From the NCBI RefSeq assembly GCF_039537265.1, contig NZ_BAABAE010000004.1:128295-192294 (forward strand): DNA of 64,000 bases. Reading direction: 5' to 3'. The translations under genes were made by a program, and so were the position numbers. This DNA is from Terrimesophilobacter bigeumensis. GTDB taxonomy: Bacteria > Actinomycetota > Actinomycetes > Actinomycetales > Microbacteriaceae. The notes beneath the pieces are model-generated. The model was not told where the DNA came from. It searched no databases and saw only the letters and a list, made by a program, of their open reading frames with translations. Below, piece after piece: positions 1 to 8,109 of this stretch; positions within the stretch are counted from its first letter, which is position 1, and each line of letters begins with the position of its first letter.

Positions 1-645
1 GTCGATATCGTGCGTGATGAACAGGATGGTCACGCCCAGCTTGTGCCAGATGTCCCGGATGAGGTCCTCGAGGTCGGCACGCGTCTGGGCGTCGACTGCG
101 GCGAAGGGCTCGTCCATGAGCAGCACCTTGGGCCGGTAGGCGACAGCGCGGGCGATGGCGACGCGTTGCTGCATGCCGCCGGAGAGCTGCCAGGGGTAGC
201 TCTTCGGGACGTGGGAGAGCTCAACGGCGGCCAGGGCATCCGCGACGAGTTTCTCGCGCTCGGCCTTCGGGACGCCCTGATTCTTGAGGGGGAGCTCGAC
301 GTTCGCCTGCACGGTCATCCAGGGGAACAGGCTCCGCCCGTACTCCTGGAACACGACGGACATCGCCTTCGGCGGCCCGGAGACCGGTGTTCCAGCGAGT
401 TCGATGGAGCCCGACGTGGGGCTGAGAAGCCCGGCGATGCACTTGAGAAGGGTCGTCTTGCCGGCGCCCGAAGGTCCGACGATACAGATGAGCTCACCAT
501 CCGCGACGTCGAAGGTGAGGTTGCGCACGGCTTCGATCTCGCCGCCGGTGACCTGGTACACCTTCTTGAGATTCTTGATCGAGAGCATCGGTCTGGCAGT
601 GGTGGTGCCCATGGTCGTCGTTCCCATTCCCTGGTCAGCTGTCAC
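1..645 (-). CDS. ABC transporter ATP-binding protein, NitT/TauT type (3' end cut by window)
   Basis: ATPase of a nitrate/sulfonate/taurine-type importer. The 215 visible residues hold Walker A GPSGAGKTT (about residues 57-65), a Q-loop in VFQEYGRSLFPW, signature LSGGMQQR, Walker B VLLMDEPF and the H-loop THDID right at the window edge, so only the C-terminal part is missing. I start at GTG 645 because AAGGAGG lies just upstream; this overlaps the end of the upstream permease gene by 11 nt, as expected in an operon. It should energise the two permeases encoded next to it. Substrate class cannot be read from the ATPase; context (see the binding protein) suggests an aromatic acid. Confidence 0.93.
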   Translation of the reverse strand, partial: MTADQGMGTTTMGTTTARPMLSIKNLKKVYQVTGGEIEAVRNLTFDVADGELICIVGPSGAGKTTLLKCIAGLLSPTSGSIELAGTPVSGPPKAMSVVFQEYGRSLFPWMTVQANVELPLKNQGVPKAEREKLVADALAAVELSHVPKSYPWQLSGGMQQRVAIARAVAYRPKVLLMDEPFAAVDAQTRADLEDLIRDIWHKLGVTILFITHDID

Positions 646-1408
646 GTTGAACCTCCTTGAGCCCTCGGTACCAGCGCAGCACCATGCCTTCCGCGGCCTT
701 CGAGATCATCGACAGGGCGATCCCGATGAGCCCGAGCACGATGATGCCGCTCCACATCTCGGGGATCGCGAAGCTGCGCTGGTACAACACGATGGTGAAC
801 CCGAGCCCGGACGATCCGCCGAACATCTCGGAGATGACCATGAGGATGAGGCCGATGGACAGGCTCTGCCGGACCCCGGCCATGATCTGCGGGCTCGCGG
901 CTGGCAGCACGAGGTGCCTCAGGCGGGCGAACCCGTCGATGCGGTAGGTGCGGCTCGTGTTGACGAGAACCTCATCGACCGCCCGCACTCCTTCGACGGT
1001 ATTGAGCAGCACCGGCCAGATCGCCCCGGAGACGATGACGGCGATCCTCATCTGGTCGGTCGGCCCGATGAGCAGCAGGAACAGGGGGACGAGGACCGGT
1101 GGCGGAATGGCCCGGAAGAACTCGAGGAGAGGCTCGGTGAGGCTGCGAAGCCAGCGGAAGGAGCCGATGAGCACGCCGAGCACGATTCCGAGCACGATCG
1201 TCGCGATGAGGCCGATGATGAGCCGGATGACGCTCGGGATGAAGTCGGTGACGAATCGTGGACCCGCCCACACCTCGAAGAAGGTCTGGCCGAGTTCACC
1301 GGGGGTGGGGACGAAGAAGTTCTTCGGCCCGAGCGTCAGGATCCACCAGATGAGGACGAGCAGGATGGGGAGCCCGACGAAGTAGGCCACGCGCTTGACG
1401 ATGCTCAT
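635..1408 (-). CDS. ABC transporter permease, SsuC/TauC family
   Basis: Inner-membrane permease of 257 residues with five to six hydrophobic segments and the cytoplasmic EAA-type loop near residues 145-185 (EGVRAVDEVLVNTSRTYR, then FARLRHLVLPAASPQ), which docks on the ATPase. Its ATG overlaps the stop of the other permease (ATGA at 1405-1408) and its 3' end overlaps the ATPase start, so the genes are translationally coupled. Two non-identical permeases mean the channel is a heterodimer rather than the SsuC homodimer. Confidence 0.92.
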   Translation of the reverse strand: MSIVKRVAYFVGLPILLVLIWWILTLGPKNFFVPTPGELGQTFFEVWAGPRFVTDFIPSVIRLIIGLIATIVLGIVLGVLIGSFRWLRSLTEPLLEFFRAIPPPVLVPLFLLLIGPTDQMRIAVIVSGAIWPVLLNTVEGVRAVDEVLVNTSRTYRIDGFARLRHLVLPAASPQIMAGVRQSLSIGLILMVISEMFGGSSGLGFTIVLYQRSFAIPEMWSGIIVLGLIGIALSMISKAAEGMVLRWYRGLKEVQRDS

Positions 1409-2208
1409 GCGACGACCTCGCTGCGGATCGAACTGTGCCAGGAGAGGAGCTTCCTCTCGAGGAAGCGCATGACGAGGTTGATGATGATGCCGATGACGCC
1501 CGTGGCGACGATGAGGGCGTACATCTCGGGGACGGCGCCGCCCGACTGGGTCAGGGCGATCTGATAGCCGAGGCCGGGGCTCCCGATGACGAGTTCTGCC
1601 GTGATGGCCAGGATGAGAGCGACCGCGGAGGCGAGGCGGATGCCGGTCATGAGGTAGGGGAGGACCGTGGGCCAGACGACGTACCTGGCCCGGGCGAACA
1701 GGCCGAGGCCGTAGCTGCGGGCGGTGTTGTCGGCGACCGGGTCGACATCCGCGACGCCGTAGAGCACCTGAAGGAGCACCTGCCAGAAGGAGGCGTAGAT
1801 GATGAGGAGCAGCGAGGACTCGATCTTGACACCGAGGAGGAGCACGGCCAGTGGGATGAGGGCGACGGACGGGATCGGCCGGAGGAACTCGATGGTCGTG
1901 TAGGTGGCCTTGCTGAGGAACGAACTGGACCCGATGAGGAGCCCGAGGATCACGGCCGAGACGACGGAGACGCCGAGACCGATCGTCCAGGCGAGCATGG
2001 TCTCGCCGACGTCGCCCCAGAACGCCGGTTGGCCGAGGTAGTCGACGAGGGTCTTCAGGACCGTGCTGGCCGGCGGCAGGAACCTCTCCTGCACGATCCC
2101 GAGCCGGGGGGTCAGCTCCCAGGCGAGCAGGAACAGCAGGATGCCGGTGATCCCGAGGACCGGTCCGGTCACTTTCCGGGAGGGCATCCTGCTGCTCGAG
2201 CTCGTCAC
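1405..2208 (-). CDS. ABC transporter permease, SsuC/TauC family (second subunit)
   Basis: Second permease of the importer, 267 residues from the start chosen here. Family features are the hydrophobic segment GITGILLFLLAWEL at the N-terminus and the EAA-type loop YGVADVDPVADNTARSYG followed by FARARYVVWPTVLPYL. The frame is open further upstream into the binding-protein gene; I choose GTG 2208 because AGAAGG lies about 9 nt before it, with ATG 2187 as the alternative. It lies 55 nt downstream of the binding-protein gene and is coupled by ATGA to the first permease. Confidence 0.88.
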   Translation of the reverse strand: MTSSSSRMPSRKVTGPVLGITGILLFLLAWELTPRLGIVQERFLPPASTVLKTLVDYLGQPAFWGDVGETMLAWTIGLGVSVVSAVILGLLIGSSSFLSKATYTTIEFLRPIPSVALIPLAVLLLGVKIESSLLLIIYASFWQVLLQVLYGVADVDPVADNTARSYGLGLFARARYVVWPTVLPYLMTGIRLASAVALILAITAELVIGSPGLGYQIALTQSGGAVPEMYALIVATGVIGIIINLVMRFLERKLLSWHSSIRSEVVA

Positions 2209-2263
2209 TGGGTTCGACCTTCTTATCTCAGAACGGTGTTGTCTCTGTGCTGCGAGGCTGCCA

Positions 2264-3223
2264 CTACGGCAGCAGGGCGTCGAGGTCCGGAGCCTTGGAG
2301 AGCGTTCCGTAGCCCGCCGCAGCAGCACCCAGCTTGGTGAGAGCGTCGCGGTTGAACTCCACGTTGAACTTCGGCAGAACCATGGCGTCGAGCTGGTCGA
2401 GCGTCATCTTCGTGTAGGTCGTGACGATCTGCTTGACCTCGTCCGGGTGGCTGTCGGCGTACTCGAGCGACTTGTTCATCGCCGTCTGGAAGGCCTTCAC
2501 GAGTTCGGGCTTGTTCTGGTAGTTCTCGAGCGTCGTAAAGTAGCCTGCGATGTCCAGTCCGGGATCGAAGTCGGAGAAGTTGTACGTGATGACGCGTGCC
2601 CCGTTCGCAACGGCCGAGTCGAGGAACGGTGCGAGGATCCACGCTGCATCGACCTGGTTGTTGGTGACCGCAGCCTCGGCATCCGGGAACGCCACCTCGA
2701 CGAACTTGATCGTCGAGGAGTCCCCGCCATCATCGTCGACGACCGTGCGGATGGTCGTGTCGCCGATGTTGGAGAGGTTGTTGACCGACACGGTCTTGCC
2801 GGAGAGGTCGGCCGGAGTCTGGATGGGCGAGTCAGCGTTCACGATGACGGCGCCGAAGTCCGGGTTGCCCGCCGTCGAGTTGCCGTTGGCGACGTACTTG
2901 AGCGCGAGCCCCTGGTCGTTGGCGACCATGCCGGAGACATAGTTGCCGAAGGCGAAATCGTAGCTGCCTGCAACGACGCCGGGGACGGACGCTGCACCAC
3001 CGGTGGTCGGCTGGACCGTGACGTCGAGACCTTCGTCGGAGAAGAAGCCCTTTTCGACGCCGAGCCAGATGGGGGCGGTGTCGACGATGGGAATGACGCC
3101 CACGGTGATCTTGGTGGGCTGGTCGGCGCTGGGCGCGTCGTCACCGTTCCCGGCGGGGGCTCCGCAGGCGGCGAGTGCGAGGACGGACGCGAAGGCAAGT
3201 CCGGCCATTAGTGCTTTCTTCAT
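2264..3223 (-). CDS. ABC transporter substrate-binding lipoprotein (SsuA/NitT/TauT type)
   Basis: Extracytoplasmic receptor of the importer, 319 residues. The start ATG 3223 follows an AAGGAG site and gives a lipoprotein signal peptide (MKKALMAGLAFASVLALAAC, lipid-modified Cys20) and then a Gly/Asp linker. The mature part begins ITVGVIPIVDTAPIWLGVEKGFF, the classical opening of this family, followed by a domain with GGAASVPGVVAGSYDFAFGN. It heads the four-gene operon (binding protein, permease, permease, ATPase). The gene lies beside the 4-hydroxybenzoate/protocatechuate genes, and a 13-nt motif in its promoter recurs in the pcaF-pobA promoter, so I infer an aromatic-acid ligand; nitrate, sulfonates or thiamine precursors are the family alternatives. 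Confidence 0.9.
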   Translation of the reverse strand: MKKALMAGLAFASVLALAACGAPAGNGDDAPSADQPTKITVGVIPIVDTAPIWLGVEKGFFSDEGLDVTVQPTTGGAASVPGVVAGSYDFAFGNYVSGMVANDQGLALKYVANGNSTAGNPDFGAVIVNADSPIQTPADLSGKTVSVNNLSNIGDTTIRTVVDDDGGDSSTIKFVEVAFPDAEAAVTNNQVDAAWILAPFLDSAVANGARVITYNFSDFDPGLDIAGYFTTLENYQNKPELVKAFQTAMNKSLEYADSHPDEVKQIVTTYTKMTLDQLDAMVLPKFNVEFNRDALTKLGAAAAGYGTLSKAPDLDALLP

Positions 3224-3277
3224 GGTCACTCCTTTGTGATGGCAAAACTTCACCAGATGCAGACTTGTTCGGGATGC

Positions 3278-3290
3278 GAACGAGTGTTCT
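3278..3290. promoter_or_regulatory. Putative IclR operator in the ABC importer promoter
   Basis: GAACGAGTGTTCT: half-sites GAAC and GTTC separated by 4 nt. The identical 13 nt occur at 5591-5603 between pcaF and pobA. A further GTTC at 3267-3270 faces the first GAAC across 7 nt. The site sits about 55-67 nt upstream of the binding-protein start codon. Assignment to the IclR encoded at 3490-4329 is inference. Confidence 0.55.
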
Positions 3291-3489
3291 CAAGACAATA
3301 CAATCTTTCTGCGCTGTTCGTCAAGCGGCTCGGATCGCGCAGGCGCCTGCGGAGTACAGATCCCCGGCGCGAAGGCACGACACAGCCCGAGGCTTCCGTT
3401 CGGCGGGAGCCTGGGGCGATGGATGCGGACAACCGCAGGAAGGCGAGATCGCCTCTGAGGCGGAGCCCCACTACCGGGACGCGCCGACG

Positions 3490-4329
3490 TCAGAGGGGGT
3501 GGCTGGTGGGGCTCAGTCCGTGGCTGGATGGCTTCGAGAACGGGCGTGAAGCCGTGAGGTCCTCGCTGATCCGCTCGGCGGCGAGCCGCAGCTGCGGCAG
3601 GAGGTTCTCCTCGATGGACTCGATCGTGTGACTGTTGGCCGTCGTCGAGACGTTGATGGCGGCGATGGTCTCGCGACCATGGAAGATCGGCGCGGCAATC
3701 GACCGCAGGCCGTTCTCGAGCTCCTGGTCGACCATGGCCCAGCCCTGCTCGCGAACGCGGTCCAACTCTGCGACGAGGGCGTCACGCGTGCGGATGGTGT
3801 GCGAGGTGAGTCCCTCGAAGTCGATCCCGTCGAGTTGCCGGGCAAGGTCGTCGGGCGTGAGAGAGGAGAGCAGCACGCGCCCCATCGAGGTCGCGTAGGC
3901 GGGGAACCGTGTCCCGATGTTGATGCGCACCGACATGATCCGTCGGGTGGGAACGCGGGCGACATAGACGATGTCGGGGCCGTCGAGGACGGAGGCCGAG
4001 GTGGACTCGTGGATGCTCGCCGCGAGCTGCTCGAGGTGCGGCTGGGCGATCTCCGGCAGGGTGAGGGCGGAGAGGTAGCTGAAGCCCAGCTCCAGCACGC
4101 GTGCGGTGAGCGAGAACATCCGCCCGTCCGTCTTGACGTAGCCGAGCTCGAGGAGCGTGAGCAGGAAGCGCCGGCTCGTCGCGCGCGTGAGCTCGGTGCG
4201 CCGGGCGATGTCGCTCAGGGTCATCTCGGGGTGGTCGGCGTCGAAGCTTCGGATGACGGCGAGGCCACGCGCGAGCGACTGGACGTACTGCCCGCTCGGG
4301 TCGGGTGAACGGCCGGTGGATTCGGTCAT
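3490..4329 (-). CDS. IclR-family transcriptional regulator (PcaR/PobR-like), iclR1
   Basis: Regulator of 279 residues: an N-terminal winged helix (SLARGLAVIRSFDADHPEMTLSDIARR, then TRATSRRFLLTLLELGYV) and a C-terminal effector domain (ATSMGRVLLSS; AMVDQELENGLRSIAAPI) typical of IclR proteins that sense protocatechuate, 4-hydroxybenzoate or 3-oxoadipate. I prefer ATG 4329, which has GGAGG eight nt upstream, over the in-frame ATG 4344. It lies 45 nt downstream of pcaF on the same strand, so the two are probably cotranscribed. The likely targets are the pcaF/pobA divergent promoter and the ABC importer, which share GAACGAGTGTTCT. Confidence 0.9.
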   Translation of the reverse strand: MTESTGRSPDPSGQYVQSLARGLAVIRSFDADHPEMTLSDIARRTELTRATSRRFLLTLLELGYVKTDGRMFSLTARVLELGFSYLSALTLPEIAQPHLEQLAASIHESTSASVLDGPDIVYVARVPTRRIMSVRINIGTRFPAYATSMGRVLLSSLTPDDLARQLDGIDFEGLTSHTIRTRDALVAELDRVREQGWAMVDQELENGLRSIAAPIFHGRETIAAINVSTTANSHTIESIEENLLPQLRLAAERISEDLTASRPFSKPSSHGLSPTSHPL

Positions 4330-4374
4330 CCCACTATCCTCCATGCTCCCGAGCGATGCGTTGCCGTGGCTCGC

Positions 4375-5544
4375 TCACCGTTCGAGCACAATCGCGAGCC
4401 CCTGCCCCACGCCGATGCAGATCGCGGCGACGCCGACGCCGCCACCGCGGCGGGCGAGCTCATGCGCGACGTGGCCGACGATACGCGCTCCGGATGCGCC
4501 GAGCGGATGTCCGATGGCGATCGCGCCGCCGTGGATGTTGACCTTCTCCGGATCGAGCTCGGGCCAGAGCTTCAGACAGGCGAGGCTCTGCGAGGCGAAA
4601 GCCTCGTTGAGCTCGACGACGTCGACATCCGCCCAGGTCTTCCCGGCGCGGGCGAGGGCTTTGTTGGCGGCCTCGACGGGCGCGATGCCGAAGATGTCGG
4701 GGTCGACGGCGTGCACCCCGCGGGAGACGATGCGCGCGAGCGGTTCGGTGTCGAGCGCGTTCTCCGCGCCGATCACGAGGGCGCCGGCGCCGTCGTTGAG
4801 GGGGGAGGAGTTGCCGGCGGTGACCGAGCCGGTCTCGCGGAAGGCCGGCTTCAGCGCGGCGAGCGCTTCGAGGGAGCTGTCGGCGCGGATGCCCTCGTCG
4901 CGTACGAGGTCGACCCCCGGTACCGCGACGACTTCGTGGTCGTAGACTCCGGCGTCCCATGCAGCGGCGGCGAGGCGGTGGCTGCGCAGCGCGAAGGCAT
5001 CCTGCTCCTCGCGGGTGATGTCGTAGCGGTCGGCGAGGATCTCGGCGGTCTCGCCGAGCGGGATGCTCCACTGGCCGGGCATCCGCGGGTTGACCATGCG
5101 CCAGCCGAGCGTCGTGGAGTACATGGTCTCGTGGCCGGCCGGGTACGGCTTCGCCGGCTTGAGTACGACCCAGGGGGCACGGCTCATCGACTCGACGCCG
5201 CCGGCGAGCATGAGGTTCGCGTCTCCGGTCTCGATCGCCCGACTCGCCTGGATGATCGCCTCGACGCCGGAGCCGCACAGGCGGTTCGTCGTGGCGCCGG
5301 GCACCGAGGTGGGGAACCCGGCGAGGATGGCCGCCATCCGAGCGACGTTGCGGTTGTCCTCGCCCGCTCCGTTGGCGTCGCCGAGGATGATGTCGTCGAC
5401 GCTCGCCGGGTCGAGGGAGGGGTTGCGTTCGAGGATCTGCGCGAGCACGGTGGCGGCGAGGTCGTCCGGACGCACTCCGGCGAGTGCCTTGCCGAGTCGA
5501 CCGAAGGGCGTGCGGATCGCGTCGTAGACGAAACTGGCGGACAT
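4375..5544 (-). CDS. pcaF: 3-oxoadipyl-CoA thiolase
   Basis: Thiolase that splits 3-oxoadipyl-CoA with CoA into acetyl-CoA and succinyl-CoA, the last step of the beta-ketoadipate pathway. The 389 residues carry the acyl-accepting Cys90 in TTNRLCGSG, His346 in AIGHPLGASGAR and the base Cys376 in CIGVGQG, so the active site is complete. Gene content around it (pobA, pcaBCDGH) supports PcaF over a fatty-acid thiolase. Divergently transcribed from pobA with a 115-nt promoter region; followed by iclR1. The CoA transferase genes pcaI and pcaJ, usually close by, are absent here. Confidence 0.93.
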   Translation of the reverse strand: MSASFVYDAIRTPFGRLGKALAGVRPDDLAATVLAQILERNPSLDPASVDDIILGDANGAGEDNRNVARMAAILAGFPTSVPGATTNRLCGSGVEAIIQASRAIETGDANLMLAGGVESMSRAPWVVLKPAKPYPAGHETMYSTTLGWRMVNPRMPGQWSIPLGETAEILADRYDITREEQDAFALRSHRLAAAAWDAGVYDHEVVAVPGVDLVRDEGIRADSSLEALAALKPAFRETGSVTAGNSSPLNDGAGALVIGAENALDTEPLARIVSRGVHAVDPDIFGIAPVEAANKALARAGKTWADVDVVELNEAFASQSLACLKLWPELDPEKVNIHGGAIAIGHPLGASGARIVGHVAHELARRGGGVGVAAICIGVGQGLAIVLER

Positions 5545-5590
5545 CCGACCCCCGTGTCATGGTGTGCGAGGAGCGCATTGTGCGCTCAGT

Positions 5591-5620
5591 GAACGAGTGT
5601 TCTTATGATGAGCGTATCAT
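5591..5620. promoter_or_regulatory. Divergent pcaF/pobA control region with putative IclR operator
   Basis: GAACGAGTGTTCT at 5591-5603 repeats exactly the motif in the ABC importer promoter (3278-3290). Immediately after it come ATGAT (5605-5609) and ATCAT (5616-5620) as an inverted pair, the second part forming a plausible pobA -10 box TATCAT (5615-5620). The GAAC/GTTC palindrome would overlap the -35 position of pobA, a common place for IclR activators or repressors. Binding is inferred. Confidence 0.55.
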
Positions 5621-5659
5621 TGGGGCTACGACCCGGCAATGGAGCGAGAGGACGACCGC

Positions 5660-6883
5660 GTGCCCACCACAACGAAACTCACCACTCAGGTGGCCATTGT
5701 CGGCGGCGGCCCGGCGGGGCAACTGCTTTCGCACCTTCTTCGGCTCTCCGGCATCGACAGCGTAGTCCTCGAACTCCGCGACCGTGACTACACGATCCAG
5801 CGGGTGCGCGCCGGCGTGCTCGAGCACGGCGCCGTCGAACTGCTACGCGAGGTGGGACTCGGCGAGCGGCTCGACCGCGAAGGCCAGGAGCACCACGGGA
5901 TCAACCTCCAGTTCGACGGGGAGCGCCACAACGTGTCGTTCCACGACCTCATCGGCCGATCCGTCTGGGTGTACGGGCAGCAGGAGGTCATCAAGGACCT
6001 CATGCAGGCCCACGATGCGGCAGGCACCCCGGCGCGCTACAGCGTCTCGGATGTCCGGGTCGAGGACATCTTGAGCGACACGCCCGTCGTGTACTTCACC
6101 CAGGACGGGCAGGACTACGAACTGCGGGGCGACTTCGTCGTCGGCTCGGACGGCGCGCACGGGGTCTGCCGGCCGACCATTCCCGCCGAGCACAAGAAGA
6201 CCTACCGGCGCGACTACCCCTTCGGCTGGCTCGGGATCCTCGCCCATGTCCGTCCCTCGACCGAGGAGCTCATCTACTCGCTCCACGAGCGCGGCTTCGC
6301 CATGCACAGCATGCGCTCGGAGAAGGTCTCCCGTCTTTACTTGCAGGTCGACCCGCACGATGACATCGCGAACTGGTCGGATGAGCGCATCTGGTCCGAA
6401 CTCGACACCCGGCTCGGCATCCCGGGCTGGACACTGCACCACGGCGAGATCTTCGACAAGAGCATCACCCCCATGCACAGCTTCGTGAGCGACCCGATGC
6501 GCTACGGTCGGCTGTTCCTCGCCGGCGACTCCGCACACATCGTGCCGCCGACCGGTGCGAAGGGACTGAACCTCGCGATCGCGGACGCCGCCTATCTCCA
6601 CGAGGCGCTCACCGACTGGTATCGCGATGGCAGCGAGACCGGGCTCGACGAGTACTCGCCGCGGTCGCTGCGTCGCGTCTGGCAGATTCAGCACTTCTCG
6701 AGCTGGATGACGAGGATGCTGCACCGGTTCGACGAGTCGGCCGAGGGCGGGCATCCGGAGAACGTGGACTACGACTACCACGTGCAGCTCGGCCAATTGC
6801 GCCTGCTGACCTCCTCGGAGCGCGCCATGTCGCACCTCGCCGAGGTTTACACCGGCCTGCCGATGCTCACGCGTCAGCGTTGA
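5660..6883 (+). CDS. pobA: 4-hydroxybenzoate 3-monooxygenase
   Basis: Flavoprotein monooxygenase converting 4-hydroxybenzoate, O2 and NAD(P)H to protocatechuate. Motifs in order: FAD dinucleotide motif VAIVGGGPAG (residues 11-20), RVRAGVLEHG of the FAD/substrate region, the DG motif VVGSDGAHGVCR and the second FAD motif LFLAGDSAHIVPPTGAKGLNLA. GTG 5660 gives 407 residues, close to the about 394 of characterised enzymes, and has GAGAGG eight nt upstream; ATG 5639 is less likely. Divergent from pcaF and convergent with pcaC. It feeds protocatechuate directly into the PcaHG dioxygenase encoded nearby. Confidence 0.95.
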   Translation: MPTTTKLTTQVAIVGGGPAGQLLSHLLRLSGIDSVVLELRDRDYTIQRVRAGVLEHGAVELLREVGLGERLDREGQEHHGINLQFDGERHNVSFHDLIGRSVWVYGQQEVIKDLMQAHDAAGTPARYSVSDVRVEDILSDTPVVYFTQDGQDYELRGDFVVGSDGAHGVCRPTIPAEHKKTYRRDYPFGWLGILAHVRPSTEELIYSLHERGFAMHSMRSEKVSRLYLQVDPHDDIANWSDERIWSELDTRLGIPGWTLHHGEIFDKSITPMHSFVSDPMRYGRLFLAGDSAHIVPPTGAKGLNLAIADAAYLHEALTDWYRDGSETGLDEYSPRSLRRVWQIQHFSSWMTRMLHRFDESAEGGHPENVDYDYHVQLGQLRLLTSSERAMSHLAEVYTGLPMLTRQR

Positions 6884-6887
6884 TGCC

Positions 6888-7280
6888 TCACTGACCTTCG
6901 GCGAGCACCTCCTGCGCGACGCGGAACGCGGAGTTCGCTGCCGGCACCCCGCAATAGATTCCGCTCTGCAGGATGATCTCCTTGATCTCGTCGCGACTCA
7001 GGCCGTTCGTGATCGCGGCCCGGATGTGCATGCCCAGCTCGTCGAAGTGCCCGTGTGCGATGAGCGCGGTGATCGTGATCGCGCTCCGGATGCGGCGGTC
7101 CAGCCCCGGCCGCGACCACACGTCCCCCCACGCGGTGCGGGTGATGAAGTCCTGGAAGTCGGCGGTGAAGTCGTCCATGCGAGCGTTGGCGGCGTCGACA
7201 TGCGCGTCGCCGAGCACCTCACGGCGCACCCGCATCCCCTGCTCCCGCCTGATGTCGTCATTCAGGGCGTCGTGTGTCAC
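6888..7280 (-). CDS. pcaC: 4-carboxymuconolactone decarboxylase
   Basis: Small AhpD-like-fold enzyme of 130 residues that decarboxylates gamma-carboxymuconolactone to 3-oxoadipate enol-lactone. Recognisable segments are GMRVRREVLGDAHVD, RTAWGDVWSRPGLDRRIRS, ALIAHGHFDELGMHIRAA and ILQSGIYCGVPAANSAF, matching stand-alone PcaC rather than the PcaL fusion with PcaD. GTG start with GGGAGG six nt upstream. Last gene of the pca operon; only 4 nt separate its stop from that of convergent pobA. pcaD is the next gene upstream (27-nt gap). Confidence 0.95.
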   Translation of the reverse strand: MTHDALNDDIRREQGMRVRREVLGDAHVDAANARMDDFTADFQDFITRTAWGDVWSRPGLDRRIRSAITITALIAHGHFDELGMHIRAAITNGLSRDEIKEIILQSGIYCGVPAANSAFRVAQEVLAEGQ

Positions 7281-7307
7281 GTGTTGCCTCCCGTTGTGAA
7301 CTGCCTT

Positions 7308-8099
7308 CTATGATGTGCCTGCCAGGAAATGCTCGATGAGCCGGGTCGCCACGTGCTCCGGCTGCTCGGCCGGGGCAAGGTGCCCGGCATCCGCGATCTC
7401 AGTCGCGCGACCGCCCGGGACCGCTGCGGCGAACTCGGCCACGGCATCCGGGGTCGCGACCGTGTCGTATTGACCCGAGAGCGCGAGGAACGGCATCCGG
7501 AGTTCGCCGAGCCGTGGACGGGCGTCGTACTCGGCCAGCACCTCGCAGCACAGCGCATAGCTCTCGTCGTCGGCGTCGCTCAGCACGTGCAGAAGCGCGC
7601 TCGAGATGCGCGGGTTCGCGGCGATGAAGTCCGGCCCGAACCACCGGCCCGCCGAGGGGACGACAAGCGCGGCCGTCGACTGCGCGCGCACGAGTGCCGC
7701 CCGATCCAGCCATGCCGATGGCTCGCCGAACTTCGGGACCGAGCAGATGGTCGAGAGCGCGCTGACCCGATCCGGATGCCGCAGCGCGAGCTCGACACCG
7801 ACCGCGCCGCCCAGGGAGACGCCGGCATAGCCGAAACGACGGTCGCCTCGCTCCCCGGCACCGTGTTCGTCGGCGAGCCGCAGCACCCCATCGGCGAGGT
7901 CGGCGAGCGTGAACGGCTCTGTGGCAGGCCGGGAGAGACCGTGACCGGGCAGGTCCCAGCTGAGGATCGAGAAGTGTGGCGCGAGCAGCTCGATGGCGTC
8001 GTCCCAGAGCGGCTCAGCGGTGCCGAGGGATGGCCCGAGCACGAGCAGGGGAGCGGCGTCCGAGCCGCTGTGCACGGCGGTGAGAGCGGGGATGCTCAC
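7308..8099 (-). CDS. pcaD: 3-oxoadipate enol-lactonase
   Basis: Alpha/beta hydrolase (263 residues) that opens 3-oxoadipate enol-lactone to 3-oxoadipate. Visible are LLVLGPSLGTAEPLW near the oxyanion hole, SWDLPGHGLS, the nucleophile elbow GYAGVSLGGAVG (Ser in GVSLGG), the acid region LALSGQYDTVAT and the catalytic His in IADAGHLAPAEQP. It starts with GTG ten nt after pcaB ends and precedes pcaC, the order in which substrates flow in many actinobacterial pca operons. Confidence 0.92.
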   Translation of the reverse strand: MSIPALTAVHSGSDAAPLLVLGPSLGTAEPLWDDAIELLAPHFSILSWDLPGHGLSRPATEPFTLADLADGVLRLADEHGAGERGDRRFGYAGVSLGGAVGVELALRHPDRVSALSTICSVPKFGEPSAWLDRAALVRAQSTAALVVPSAGRWFGPDFIAANPRISSALLHVLSDADDESYALCCEVLAEYDARPRLGELRMPFLALSGQYDTVATPDAVAEFAAAVPGGRATEIADAGHLAPAEQPEHVATRLIEHFLAGTS

Positions 8100-8109
8100 A
8101 GTACCGGGC

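Noticed and set aside
3463..3514. GAGCCCCAC/GTGGGGCTC inverted repeat at the iclR1 3' end as terminator
   Set aside because: The stem is only 9 nt with a 34-nt loop, half of it inside coding sequence, and no T-run.
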